Under the pieces are notes generated by a model. It was not told the DNA's origin, did not search any database, and was given only the letters and a program-made list of their open reading frames with translations. From DATAWK01 sp036267255 (lineage in GTDB: Bacteria > Acidobacteriota > Terriglobia > Terriglobales > Acidobacteriaceae): a stretch of DNA of 64,000 nt. Shown in pieces: positions 26,161 to 33,929 of this stretch. Both the position numbers and the translations under genes were made by a program. The DNA lies in NCBI GenBank assembly GCA_036267255.1, contig DATAWK010000053.1, forward strand, positions 186,001 through 250,000, written 5' to 3'. Position 1 is the first letter of the stretch; each line of letters starts with the position of its first letter.

Positions 26161-27582
26161 ATGGGTCACGAAAACGGAGTCAATGGGCACGCACCATCAT
26201 TCGGCAGCATCAGCGAAGACAGTCTGCGCATCCAGTATGGCGATGAAATGATGCGTGGCGCAAAGATCAAGGTGATCGGCGTGGGCGGCGGCGGCGGCAA
26301 TGCAGTCAATCGCATGATCGACGCTGCAGTGGAAGGCGTCGACTTCATCACGGCCAACACGGACGTGCAGGCGCTGCGTCTTTCCAAGGCTCCGGTAAAG
26401 TTGCAGCTGGGCGTCAAGCGCACCGCCGGTCTGGGTGCGGGAGCAAATCCGGACATTGGCCGCCAGGCAGCACTGGAAGACTCGGAGAAGATCATCGAAG
26501 CGCTCGAAGGCGCGGACATGGTCTTCGTCACAGCGGGTCTCGGTGGAGGAACGGGAACGGGCGCTGCTCCGGTGATTGCTTCGCTGGCCAGTGAGATGGG
26601 CGCACTGACGGTTGCCGTGGTAACGCGGCCCTTTGGTTTTGAGGGCAAGCGGCGCAAGCAACAGGCTGAACGCGGCCTGGAAGAGCTGCTGGAAAGCGTC
26701 GACACCATGATCGTGATTCCCAATGAGCGGTTGCTCAACGTGGCCAAGGATGCAGGATTTTTCGAGTCCTTTCGCATTGCCGACGATGTGCTGCGCCAGG
26801 GCGTACAGGGAATATCGGACATTATCACCATCCCGGGCATCATCAACCGCGACTTTGCCGATGTAAAGACGACCATGGCCGGCATGGGCTACGCCGTGAT
26901 GGGCACGGCTGTCCGCAGCGGCGCCAATCGTGCGATGGAGGCGGCTCACGCAGCGATGGCCTCGCCGTTACTCGAAGAAGGCGCAATTGATGGAGCGCGG
27001 GGCATCCTGATCAACATCAGCGGGTCCAGCACGTTGAAGCTGAGTGAGGTGAACGAGGCCTCCATGATTATCCAGAGCGCCGCGCATGAAGATGCCAACA
27101 TCATCTTCGGCGCCGTACTGGATGAAACGCTGGGCGATGACGTAAAGATCACCGTGATAGCGACGGGCTTTCGCCACGACGCGCCTGCGCGGCGAGAGCG
27201 CTTGCTGCGCGCCGATGCCGTCGAGGTGAGAACCGCGCAGCAATCGGTGACTCCGCCGGTGCCGCGGTTCGCCAGTGAAGAGATGGAAGACGAGAGAGAC
27301 TTCCAACCAGCCCACACCAGGCATTCCCAGGCAGCGGATTTCGCCTCTGCGACCGCATTGGAGCCAACGCTTTCGGGGCATACGATGGCAACACCCGCAA
27401 GCCACGCGCAACCGGATACGGCGATGCCGGCAATCATGACGGAGCCTACCTTGCCCGCCTCACCGGCGTACGATCACGCCTCTGAACGGCAGAAAGACAT
27501 CTTTCATGAACCAGCCGAAGTCGATCCTTACGCCGATGCGCAACTCGATGTACCGGCATATCTGCGACAGAACGGCCGTTAA
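26161..27582 (+). CDS. ftsZ: Cell division protein FtsZ
   Basis: Tubulin-like GTPase that forms the Z ring. From ATG 26161 (GAGGAG at 26145-26150) there are 473 residues. The GTPase domain has IGVGGGGGNAVNRM, the GGGTGTG signature at 128-134, RPFGFEGKRR and the T7 loop NRDFADVK. A long acidic/Pro/Thr-rich linker (about 350-450) and a C-terminal peptide LDVPAYLRQNGR for FtsA binding follow. An N-terminal extension of about 34 residues precedes the core. The frame is open upstream into ftsA, but the RBS supports this start. Confidence 0.96.
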   Translation: MGHENGVNGHAPSFGSISEDSLRIQYGDEMMRGAKIKVIGVGGGGGNAVNRMIDAAVEGVDFITANTDVQALRLSKAPVKLQLGVKRTAGLGAGANPDIGRQAALEDSEKIIEALEGADMVFVTAGLGGGTGTGAAPVIASLASEMGALTVAVVTRPFGFEGKRRKQQAERGLEELLESVDTMIVIPNERLLNVAKDAGFFESFRIADDVLRQGVQGISDIITIPGIINRDFADVKTTMAGMGYAVMGTAVRSGANRAMEAAHAAMASPLLEEGAIDGARGILINISGSSTLKLSEVNEASMIIQSAAHEDANIIFGAVLDETLGDDVKITVIATGFRHDAPARRERLLRADAVEVRTAQQSVTPPVPRFASEEMEDERDFQPAHTRHSQAADFASATALEPTLSGHTMATPASHAQPDTAMPAIMTEPTLPASPAYDHASERQKDIFHEPAEVDPYADAQLDVPAYLRQNGR

Positions 27583-27733
27583 AGGATCACAAAGCAGGTC
27601 AACTGGGGGCCACCGCGGCAGCGATGGCCCTTAACTATTTCGGATGGCACGCTTTATCGGATATTTCGCGGACGGGCTATCCCATAGCGAACCGGGCACG
27701 CACCTAATCAATCAACAAACTTGTTATCCGGTA

Positions 27734-27761
27734 TTGTGTTTCTGGGTTTATGACCGATACT
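27734..27761 (+). promoter_or_regulatory. Candidate sigma70 promoter for the transpeptidase-domain gene
   Basis: TTGTGT (27734-27739) and GATACT (27756-27761) are separated by 16 bases and lie 41 bases before ATG 27803, in the 220-base gap after ftsZ. Both hexamers are imperfect. Confidence 0.3.
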
Positions 27762-27802
27762 GTTACGTATAGGCGACTGTTCGTGCACGCCCCCTTAAAA
27801 CT

Positions 27803-29077
27803 ATGAAGCGTACCTCCACCGATACGACTACGCCCGGCACCACTCTGCCCAGACTGGCTCTATTTTTTCTGGCTTTTGCTGCCATGATACTGATCGCGCT
27901 TCCGCAAGCCCGCGCGGCCGCGGACGCAGGTACGACGACAACGACCACCACGAAGTCCCACACGCGTGCGTCCAGACTGCATGAGAATGCGCGTGTGCAT
28001 CATCGCATGGTGGCGCGCCGCCATCATCACTCGGTGACGCGGGTGCACTACCACCGTGTCTATTCGCGCAGCCATCACCGTTACTACGAGCGCTTCACAG
28101 CCAGCTCCTTTGCCGACAACCAGACGGCAGGCGACATTACGGCAGGCGAAAATCCCGTGGTGCGCCAAGCGGCACTGGACGCGCTCGGCAATATGAACGG
28201 CACCGTCGTCGTCATCAATCCCAACAACGGGCGCATTCTGGCGATGGTGAACCAGAAGCTTGCATTATCGAGTGGTGCCGAGCCATGTTCCACCATCAAG
28301 CTCTCTGTAGGCCTGGCTGCACTGGAAGAGGGAATTATCACCAAGGACACACCAGTCGATCTTGGCGGTCACTATCATGTCACGTTGACCGAAGCCCTGG
28401 CACACTCCAACAATCTGTATTTCGAAACGATCGGGCGCCGTCTTGGCTTTGAGCGCGTGAAGCACTACGCCAATATGTTTGGTCTGGGCGAGCTGGCGGG
28501 TTACGACATTCCCGGCGAGCAACTCGGCGTCTATCCCGATCATGTATTGCCCCAGAGCGATGGCGGCGTTGGCCGCATGTGCTCCTTTGGCGAGAGCGTT
28601 TCCATGACGCCTCTGCAACTGGGTGCGTTGGTTTCTGCCATTGCGAATGGCGGCACGCTCTATTACCTGCAGCATCCGCAAACGCCGGAAGAAGTAGCGA
28701 ACTTTACTCCCCGCATCAAGCGCAAACTCGATATCGGTCCGCTCATCCCGCAGATGACCGATGGCATGGCGGGCGCCGTGCAGTACGGAACAGCGCGATC
28801 TCTGCGCGTCAACTTCACTGCATTTCCTGTGTTTGGCAAGACGGGCACCTGCTCCAATCAAGGCACCCGCTTTGGCTGGTTTGCCTCTTATGCCGATACT
28901 CCCGCAGGACGCGTCGTTGCAGTATTTTTCCTGGAGGGTGGTCGTCCCACGTTTGGCCCGAAAGCTGCCGAATTGGCCGGTATGTTCTACCGCAATCTAC
29001 AGGATCACAGCTATTTCACCACCGTTGCAGAGCACACCGAGCAACCCGCCGTAACAACGACGGATGCAGCCCGGTAA
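27803..29077 (+). CDS. Periplasmic penicillin-binding (transpeptidase-domain) protein with His-rich linker
   Basis: Serine DD-transpeptidase or carboxypeptidase-type domain. It has 424 residues: signal peptide (about 1-38), a Thr run, then a linker at about 56-95 unusually rich in His, Arg and Tyr (HHRMVARRHHH, SRSHHRYY). The penicillin-binding domain (about 118-400) has S163-T-I-K166 as the SxxK motif, S202-N-N204 as SxN and K346-T-G348. No class B dimerisation domain or glycosyltransferase domain is present, so the protein is short for a PBP2/FtsI. The catalytic domain resembles the class B transpeptidase fold (HSNNLYFETIGRRLG, MTPLQLGALVSAIANGG). It sits directly after ftsZ, suggesting a wall role. 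Confidence 0.85.
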   Translation: MKRTSTDTTTPGTTLPRLALFFLAFAAMILIALPQARAAADAGTTTTTTTKSHTRASRLHENARVHHRMVARRHHHSVTRVHYHRVYSRSHHRYYERFTASSFADNQTAGDITAGENPVVRQAALDALGNMNGTVVVINPNNGRILAMVNQKLALSSGAEPCSTIKLSVGLAALEEGIITKDTPVDLGGHYHVTLTEALAHSNNLYFETIGRRLGFERVKHYANMFGLGELAGYDIPGEQLGVYPDHVLPQSDGGVGRMCSFGESVSMTPLQLGALVSAIANGGTLYYLQHPQTPEEVANFTPRIKRKLDIGPLIPQMTDGMAGAVQYGTARSLRVNFTAFPVFGKTGTCSNQGTRFGWFASYADTPAGRVVAVFFLEGGRPTFGPKAAELAGMFYRNLQDHSYFTTVAEHTEQPAVTTTDAAR

Positions 29078-29110
29078 GACAGACAAGCTTTAAATTTTGA
29101 AGAAATTTCT

Positions 29111-29518
29111 CTAAAAAATCTTGTTGATCAGATCGTCGCCCAGACCGAAGCCAAGTCCCATGGTGACGGCGCGGCCAAATCCGGAATTTAAAAATCCACC
29201 CAGCGCCCCTTGCTGCTGCATCGGCGTTCCCATCATTGGCTGACCATAGCCCGGTTGGCCATACCCTTGTTGACTGTAAATCTGGTTTTGGTTAGCGACA
29301 AAACCGTGGATCGCCTGCAGCAAGTTCATCGTCTGCTGCTGTTGTTGCTGGATGGCCAGTGCAACCTCTTTTAGATCCAGCAGCCACTCCCGCGCATTTT
29401 GATTGCCGTTGTTTTGTTCGGCCTGCAGCTTGGCGGCAAGGTCCTTCAATTCCTGGATAACCTGTTGCGAAGCGCCCTGCAACTGGTTGTACTGTTGATC
29501 AATTGTCTGGATATCCAT
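29111..29518 (-). CDS. Gln-rich small hypothetical protein
   Basis: The 135-residue protein has no family I recognise. An N-terminal helical, coiled-coil-like region (about 1-75) includes a run of six Gln. It is followed by a YGQPGYGQP segment and a C-terminal hydrophobic Gly-rich region (GFGRAVTMGLGFGLGDDLINKIF) that could associate with a membrane. There is no signal peptide. GAGGAG is present about ten bases upstream of ATG 29518, which supports a real gene. It converges with the transpeptidase gene. Confidence 0.65.
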   Translation of the reverse strand: MDIQTIDQQYNQLQGASQQVIQELKDLAAKLQAEQNNGNQNAREWLLDLKEVALAIQQQQQQTMNLLQAIHGFVANQNQIYSQQGYGQPGYGQPMMGTPMQQQGALGGFLNSGFGRAVTMGLGFGLGDDLINKIF

Positions 29519-29752
29519 GCTGTAACGAACTCCTCAGGGAAGGCGACGGCCTTCCGTATTTGTACCCATGATAAATGGAGAGATACAGGGGGATTTCGAG
29601 AGACGCACCCGTCGGTGTGCGAAGTCTGCTTACGCGATACTGCGCCACCGCAATGCCCTGGCCCGCATCCAACGGAGAAGACGCACATGCTTCGCGGCAC
29701 AGAATGTCAAAAGTGCGTCATCTTCACAAAAGAAATGAGATAATCGCGCCGT

Positions 29753-31477
29753 ATGAAAATTTCTTCCACACTTCCCGCAAAACTTCAGGCGGATACCACC
29801 GCCGCCGTGGCCGACTGGCAGAGCAATAACAAAGTGGCGCGTCTCTGGGCGCGCGATGCCTCCCTCTGGACCAACGACGATGAGTCGAAATGGCTGGGCT
29901 GGCTGGACATCGTCGAGCGCCAGCAGAAAGACCTTGCCCAGTTCCATGCCCTGGCACAGGACATGCACCAGGAAGGCTTTGAACACGTTTTGCTGCTTGG
30001 CATGGGCGGCTCCAGCTTGTGCCCGGAGGTGCTGGCCCTCACCTTTGGCCGGCAGAAGGGATTTCCCCTGCTGCAGATTGTCGATTCCACTGACCCTGCG
30101 CAGATTCGCGCTGTCGAGGAGAGCGTCGATCTGAAGAAGACGGTCGTCATCGTGTCGAGCAAATCCGGTTCCACGCTGGAACCGAACATCCTGAAGCAAT
30201 ATTTCTTCGCCCGGATGCAGGAAGCCGTCGGCCCGGAGAAGGCGGGCAGTCATTTCCTGGCTGTCACCGATCCCGGCTCCAACATGGAGCAGGTGGCCAA
30301 GGCCGACAATTTCCGCAAAATCTTTTATGGGGACCCGTCCATTGGAGGCCGCTATTCGGCCTTGTCGAACTTTGGCATGGTTCCTGCCGCAGTCATGGGG
30401 CTCGACGTGAAAAAGCTGCTGGCGCAGGCGCAACTGGCCGTCGATGCCTGTAAAGTGGCCAACATTGCGGACAATCCTGGCGTGCAGCTGGGCCTGATCC
30501 TGGGTACAGCCGCCAACGCAGGCCGCGACAAGATTACGTTCTTTACCTCGCCGAAAATTCACGATCTGGGTGCATGGTTTGAGCAGTTGATTGCCGAATC
30601 CACCGGCAAGCAGGGCAAGGGCATCACGCCAGTGGATCGCGAACACATCGCTGCGCCGGAATACTACGGCAACGATCGCATCTTTGCCCATGTCCGGCTG
30701 CAGGGCGATGACAATGCCGATACCGATGCCGCCGTCCTGAAGCTGGCGCATGCCGGCCATCCGGTCGTGCGCATCGATGTGCCGCTACTCTACGATATCG
30801 GTCAGCAGTTTTTTATTTGGGAGATCGCGACCGGCGTTGCCGGATCTGTCATCGGCATCAATGCCTTCAACCAGCCGGATGTGGAAGCCAGCAAAATTGA
30901 AACCAAGCGGTTGACCTCGGAGTATGAAAAAACCGGCAAGCTGCCGGAAGAGACGCCCATTCTTGAGGACGACGGCATTCGCCTTTACGCAGGGAAAAAT
31001 TATGCGCCGGTTCTGCAGGGCGCTCTGGCGGCAGGCAAGCCGAACTTGACGACTTATATATGCGCGCATCTGTCGCAGATCGAAGCCGGAGATTACTTCG
31101 CTACGCTGGCCTACATCCAAATGGACGCAAAGCATGAGGAAGCGTTGCAGCACTTGCGGCATCAGGTGCGCAACAAGAAGCACGTGGCCACCTGCCTCGG
31201 CTTCGGCCCGCGCTTTCAGCACTCTACCGGCCAGGATTACAAAGGCGGCCCCAACACCGGTGTCTTCATCCAGGTAACAGCAGACCACGTACCCGATCTG
31301 GCCATTCCGGGACAGAAGTTCACCTTCGGCATTGTCATTGCAGCCCAGGCCGCTGGCGATCTGGCCGTGCTTGACCAGCGAGGCCGCCGCGCTCTGCGCG
31401 TGCATCTGGGCAAAGATGTAAAAGGCGGCCTGAAGAAATTGTGCGATGCCATCCACAAAGCGTTGGACGGAGATTAG
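29753..31477 (+). CDS. Glucose-6-phosphate isomerase (PGI half of the transaldolase/PGI type)
   Basis: Interconverts glucose-6-P and fructose-6-P. The 574-residue protein has SIS domains: LLLGMGGSSLCPEV and SSKSGSTLEPN carry the sugar-phosphate binding Ser/Thr loops. The C-terminal half (GPRFQHSTGQDYKGGPN, PGQKFTFG, RRALRVHLGKD) matches the C-terminus of the bifunctional transaldolase/phosphoglucose isomerase rather than E. coli Pgi. Here the transaldolase half is absent, and the 234-base gap upstream holds no remnant that I can see. A separate tal gene elsewhere is expected (inference). Confidence 0.88.
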   Translation: MKISSTLPAKLQADTTAAVADWQSNNKVARLWARDASLWTNDDESKWLGWLDIVERQQKDLAQFHALAQDMHQEGFEHVLLLGMGGSSLCPEVLALTFGRQKGFPLLQIVDSTDPAQIRAVEESVDLKKTVVIVSSKSGSTLEPNILKQYFFARMQEAVGPEKAGSHFLAVTDPGSNMEQVAKADNFRKIFYGDPSIGGRYSALSNFGMVPAAVMGLDVKKLLAQAQLAVDACKVANIADNPGVQLGLILGTAANAGRDKITFFTSPKIHDLGAWFEQLIAESTGKQGKGITPVDREHIAAPEYYGNDRIFAHVRLQGDDNADTDAAVLKLAHAGHPVVRIDVPLLYDIGQQFFIWEIATGVAGSVIGINAFNQPDVEASKIETKRLTSEYEKTGKLPEETPILEDDGIRLYAGKNYAPVLQGALAAGKPNLTTYICAHLSQIEAGDYFATLAYIQMDAKHEEALQHLRHQVRNKKHVATCLGFGPRFQHSTGQDYKGGPNTGVFIQVTADHVPDLAIPGQKFTFGIVIAAQAAGDLAVLDQRGRRALRVHLGKDVKGGLKKLCDAIHKALDGD

Positions 31478-31593
31478 ACGTTCGTAGCATCGGTGCGCGT
31501 TCCTCGCATCGCGTGATATAAATCCCCTGTACCTCGCGAGCCTCGCCGCAGAACATATAACCAGAGGCTCTACCTACGTTCCTCCTCGCTGGG

Positions 31594-31655
31594 AGCGTGG
31601 ATGGAGGAGCAGCGAGCACGCTCATCGGAGTGTGCCTGGCTCCTAAATCCACGCT
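31594..31655 (+). other. Long imperfect stem-loop between PGI and VOC genes
   Basis: Outer arms 31594-31610 and 31639-31655 pair over 17 bases with only two mismatches. After a small internal loop (31611-31615 against 31636-31638), an inner 8-bp stem (31616-31623 with 31628-31635, including one G-U) closes on the tetraloop ATCG. A short T4 follows at 31659-31662. It could be a terminator for the PGI gene, a leader structure for the VOC gene (start 31712), or a repeat-family element; the sequence alone does not decide. Confidence 0.6.
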
Positions 31656-31711
31656 GGATTTTCCGGAATGCTGGATCACTCCCACAACCCTTCCATACAG
31701 GAGAGAACACC

Positions 31712-32101
31712 ATGTCTTACACCAAGCTCACGCCCAATCTGGTTGTTCGCGATGTTGCCCGCAGCCTGGAGTTCTACACCGGCATCCTCGGTTTTCAGAG
31801 GGGTATAACCGTGCCTGAAGCGGCGCCGTTTGTTTTTGGATCGGTTACTGCGCCGGGTATCGAAATCTATTTCAATGAACAGAGCAGCGCCGTAGCCGAA
31901 TATCCGGAGCTTGCCGGAATGCCCATCGGCGGTACGCTCACGCTCTTTCTGGAGGTGGATGATGTTGCAGCCCTGCATGCGCGCGTGCAAAAGGCAGGCG
32001 TGAAGATTCTGCATCCCATGGAAGACAAGTTTTACGGCATGCGCGAATTTGCCATTGCCGACCTTGATGGATGGATGCTGACTCTGGCGCAAAAGATTTA
32101 G
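31712..32101 (+). CDS. VOC superfamily (glyoxalase/bleomycin-resistance fold) protein
   Basis: The 129-residue single-domain protein has two beta-alpha-beta-beta-beta halves: PNLVVRDVARSLEFYTGILGF and the second half with LTLFLEVDDVAALHARVQKAG, MREFAIADLDGWMLTLAQ. The likely metal-site Glu is in the C-terminal FAIADLDG strand region, but one His position is not obvious, so the chemistry is uncertain. ATG 31712 has AGGAGA at 31699-31704. No fosfomycin or antibiotic resistance role can be inferred from fold alone. Confidence 0.85.
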   Translation: MSYTKLTPNLVVRDVARSLEFYTGILGFQRGITVPEAAPFVFGSVTAPGIEIYFNEQSSAVAEYPELAGMPIGGTLTLFLEVDDVAALHARVQKAGVKILHPMEDKFYGMREFAIADLDGWMLTLAQKI

Positions 32102-32139
32102 TGCCAGACAGAAATGGGTCAACAGAATTGCGTTACAGT

Positions 32140-32195
32140 CGGACATCCCACCCCGGGCTACGCGAGCCTTGCTACGCGAAGGAGTGGGATGTCCG
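32140..32195. repeat. 12-bp perfect inverted repeat, REP-like intergenic element
   Basis: Arms CGGACATCCCAC (32140-32151) and GTGGGATGTCCG (32184-32195) flank a 32-base spacer that itself contains the direct repeat CTACGCGA. It lies 38 bases after the VOC stop. There is no T-tract, so it is more like a palindromic repeat element than a terminator. Confidence 0.55.
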
Positions 32196-32313
32196 GCCTT
32201 ATGCGGGTTCTTTGTATATCTTGCCCTCAGAGCAACTTTTACCCGGAAATCGCGTCTGAATAGGCGTGGGCATTACAGCTGCGCGCGGAGCGCAAAGACA
32301 CAGGATCAAAAGT

Positions 32314-33786
32314 ATGAAACGGCAAATTTTACGGGACATGGCGCGGGAATTGTTTCTCTGTGTTCTGCTGCCCAGCGTGGTTCTTTTTTCGGCGGATGTT
32401 GTGGCCCAGAAGACTCTTAACCCCAATGCCGGGGTCATGACAGCGCAACAGTCCCAACACCAATCCGACGACCAGATTGCCGATGTCATCAATACCAAGC
32501 TGACGGCGTCCAGCACACTGCGCCAGTTAGACCTGGGTGTCTGGGTGCATGATGGCGGCATTGCGACCCTCAGCGGCACCGTTGCCAGCCATGCTCAGCG
32601 GCAACAGGCCGAGGCGTTGGTACGCACCGTGCCGGGCGTGACCTCCGTCGATGACCAGATTACGATTTCCGCTGTCGCAGAAGCGCAGTCCGAAGCAGCG
32701 CCCACGGCAGGGCAACAGCCCGCGCAGGAAACGCAGCCTCCTCAGGAAACTCCAGCGCCCAACACGCCCAGCTATTCCACGGGTGCTACACCGCCCAATG
32801 CCGATCAAAATCCAGACCAGCAGCAGTCTGAGTCTGCACCGTATCCGAACAATGCGCCAGAGAATGGCCAGAGCTATCCCCAGAACGGCCAGAACTATCC
32901 TCAAAACGGCCAGAGCTATCCTCAAAACGGCCAGAGCTATCCCCAAAACGGCCAGAACTATCCCCAAAACAACGACCAGGGATATCCTCAGGGCAATCCC
33001 CAGGGCTATCCGCCGCCACCCCCACCTCCGGGCTACAACAACGGCTATGGTCAGCCTGGTGGCAATCCCGGCTACGCTCAGAATCGGCCGCGCCCCGAGC
33101 AATGGCATTTCGATCCTCGGCAGAATGATCAGACCAAGGTGACCATCGCGCAGGGCACGCCATTGCGTGTGCAGGTGTTGAAAACGCTGGACAGCCATCA
33201 CTCCAAGCCCGGCAGTGCGTTTCACGGCGTGCTGGCCCAGAACGTTATTGTGGACGGGCTCATCGCTCTTCCTCGGGGCGCGCCCATCGACGGTACGGTC
33301 ATCGATGCTCGCCCGTCGGGGCATCTGGAGGGAAGCCCCAAGCTGGCGCTCCAGTTGTCGAACATCAACGTTGGCAACGCCAGCTACGTGCTGACAACGC
33401 AGCCCTGGGCGCATCAAGGGCCCGGAAAAGGCGGGCAAACGGCTGGTACGGTCGTTGGCGCAGCGGCCATTGGAGCCATTGCAGGCGGTATTGTCGGTGG
33501 CGGTCCCATTGCTCTGCTGGGCGCGGCCATTGGCGGTCTGGGAGGCGCAGGACTGTCGGCGCTCTCACCCAGCGCACATATTCTGGTTCCGGCGGAGTCG
33601 GTCGTTACGTTTCGTCTGACACAGCCACTTACCGTGCGGGAGCCCACCATTGCGGAGGTTCGCAGCACGGCTGCCAATATTCCTCCAGCGCGTGTCCCCA
33701 TGTATCCGCGCCGTGCTTATTATCCGTATTACCCCTACTATCCCTATGCGTACGCACCTCCGCCTGCCTACTATTACCCCTATTGA
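32314..33786 (+). CDS. Secreted BON-domain protein with Pro/Gln repeats and YP-rich tail
   Basis: The 490-residue protein has a signal peptide (about 1-31), then a BON domain (about 51-120; LGVWVHDGGIATLSGTV and VRTVPGVTSVDDQITI). A disordered Pro/Gln/Asn linker (about 121-275) contains five NGQ(S/N)YPQ units at residues 184-218. A C-terminal beta-rich domain (about 280-460; GTPLRVQVLKTLDS, GAPIDGTVIDARPSG) is interrupted by an Ala/Gly glycine-zipper-like segment (about 380-420), and a Tyr/Pro tail closes the protein. BON domains bind phospholipid or glycan surfaces, so an outer-membrane or periplasmic role is likely. ATG 32314 is chosen because it opens the signal peptide. Confidence 0.82.
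   Translation: MKRQILRDMARELFLCVLLPSVVLFSADVVAQKTLNPNAGVMTAQQSQHQSDDQIADVINTKLTASSTLRQLDLGVWVHDGGIATLSGTVASHAQRQQAEALVRTVPGVTSVDDQITISAVAEAQSEAAPTAGQQPAQETQPPQETPAPNTPSYSTGATPPNADQNPDQQQSESAPYPNNAPENGQSYPQNGQNYPQNGQSYPQNGQSYPQNGQNYPQNNDQGYPQGNPQGYPPPPPPPGYNNGYGQPGGNPGYAQNRPRPEQWHFDPRQNDQTKVTIAQGTPLRVQVLKTLDSHHSKPGSAFHGVLAQNVIVDGLIALPRGAPIDGTVIDARPSGHLEGSPKLALQLSNINVGNASYVLTTQPWAHQGPGKGGQTAGTVVGAAAIGAIAGGIVGGGPIALLGAAIGGLGGAGLSALSPSAHILVPAESVVTFRLTQPLTVREPTIAEVRSTAANIPPARVPMYPRRAYYPYYPYYPYAYAPPPAYYYPY
32863..32967 (+). repeat. Five 21-bp tandem repeats encoding NGQ(S/N)YPQ
   Basis: Five in-frame 21-base units within the BON-protein gene differ mainly at third positions (CCC/CCT, CAG/CAA) and in the Ser/Asn codon. 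Low-complexity units like these can expand or contract by slippage (inference). Confidence 0.9.
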
Positions 33787-33929
33787 GCGTTGGCATTCGG
33801 GAATTGGCGTACAAGTGATTTATACTTCTGCATAGCCCTGCCAGCTTGCGAGCTGCTCTGCGTTCTGGAGCGCTCGGGCAAATTCCAGGCCGCTTGATCG
33901 CGCGCCTGCTGTAAGGTCAACGCCCATTC

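Noticed and set aside
29519..29752. Remnant of a transaldolase in front of the PGI gene
   Set aside because: No transaldolase-like segment can be read in any frame of the gap.
32863..32967. Tandem repeats that might suggest a CRISPR array
   Set aside because: Units are contiguous, without spacers, in frame and coding for a heptapeptide.
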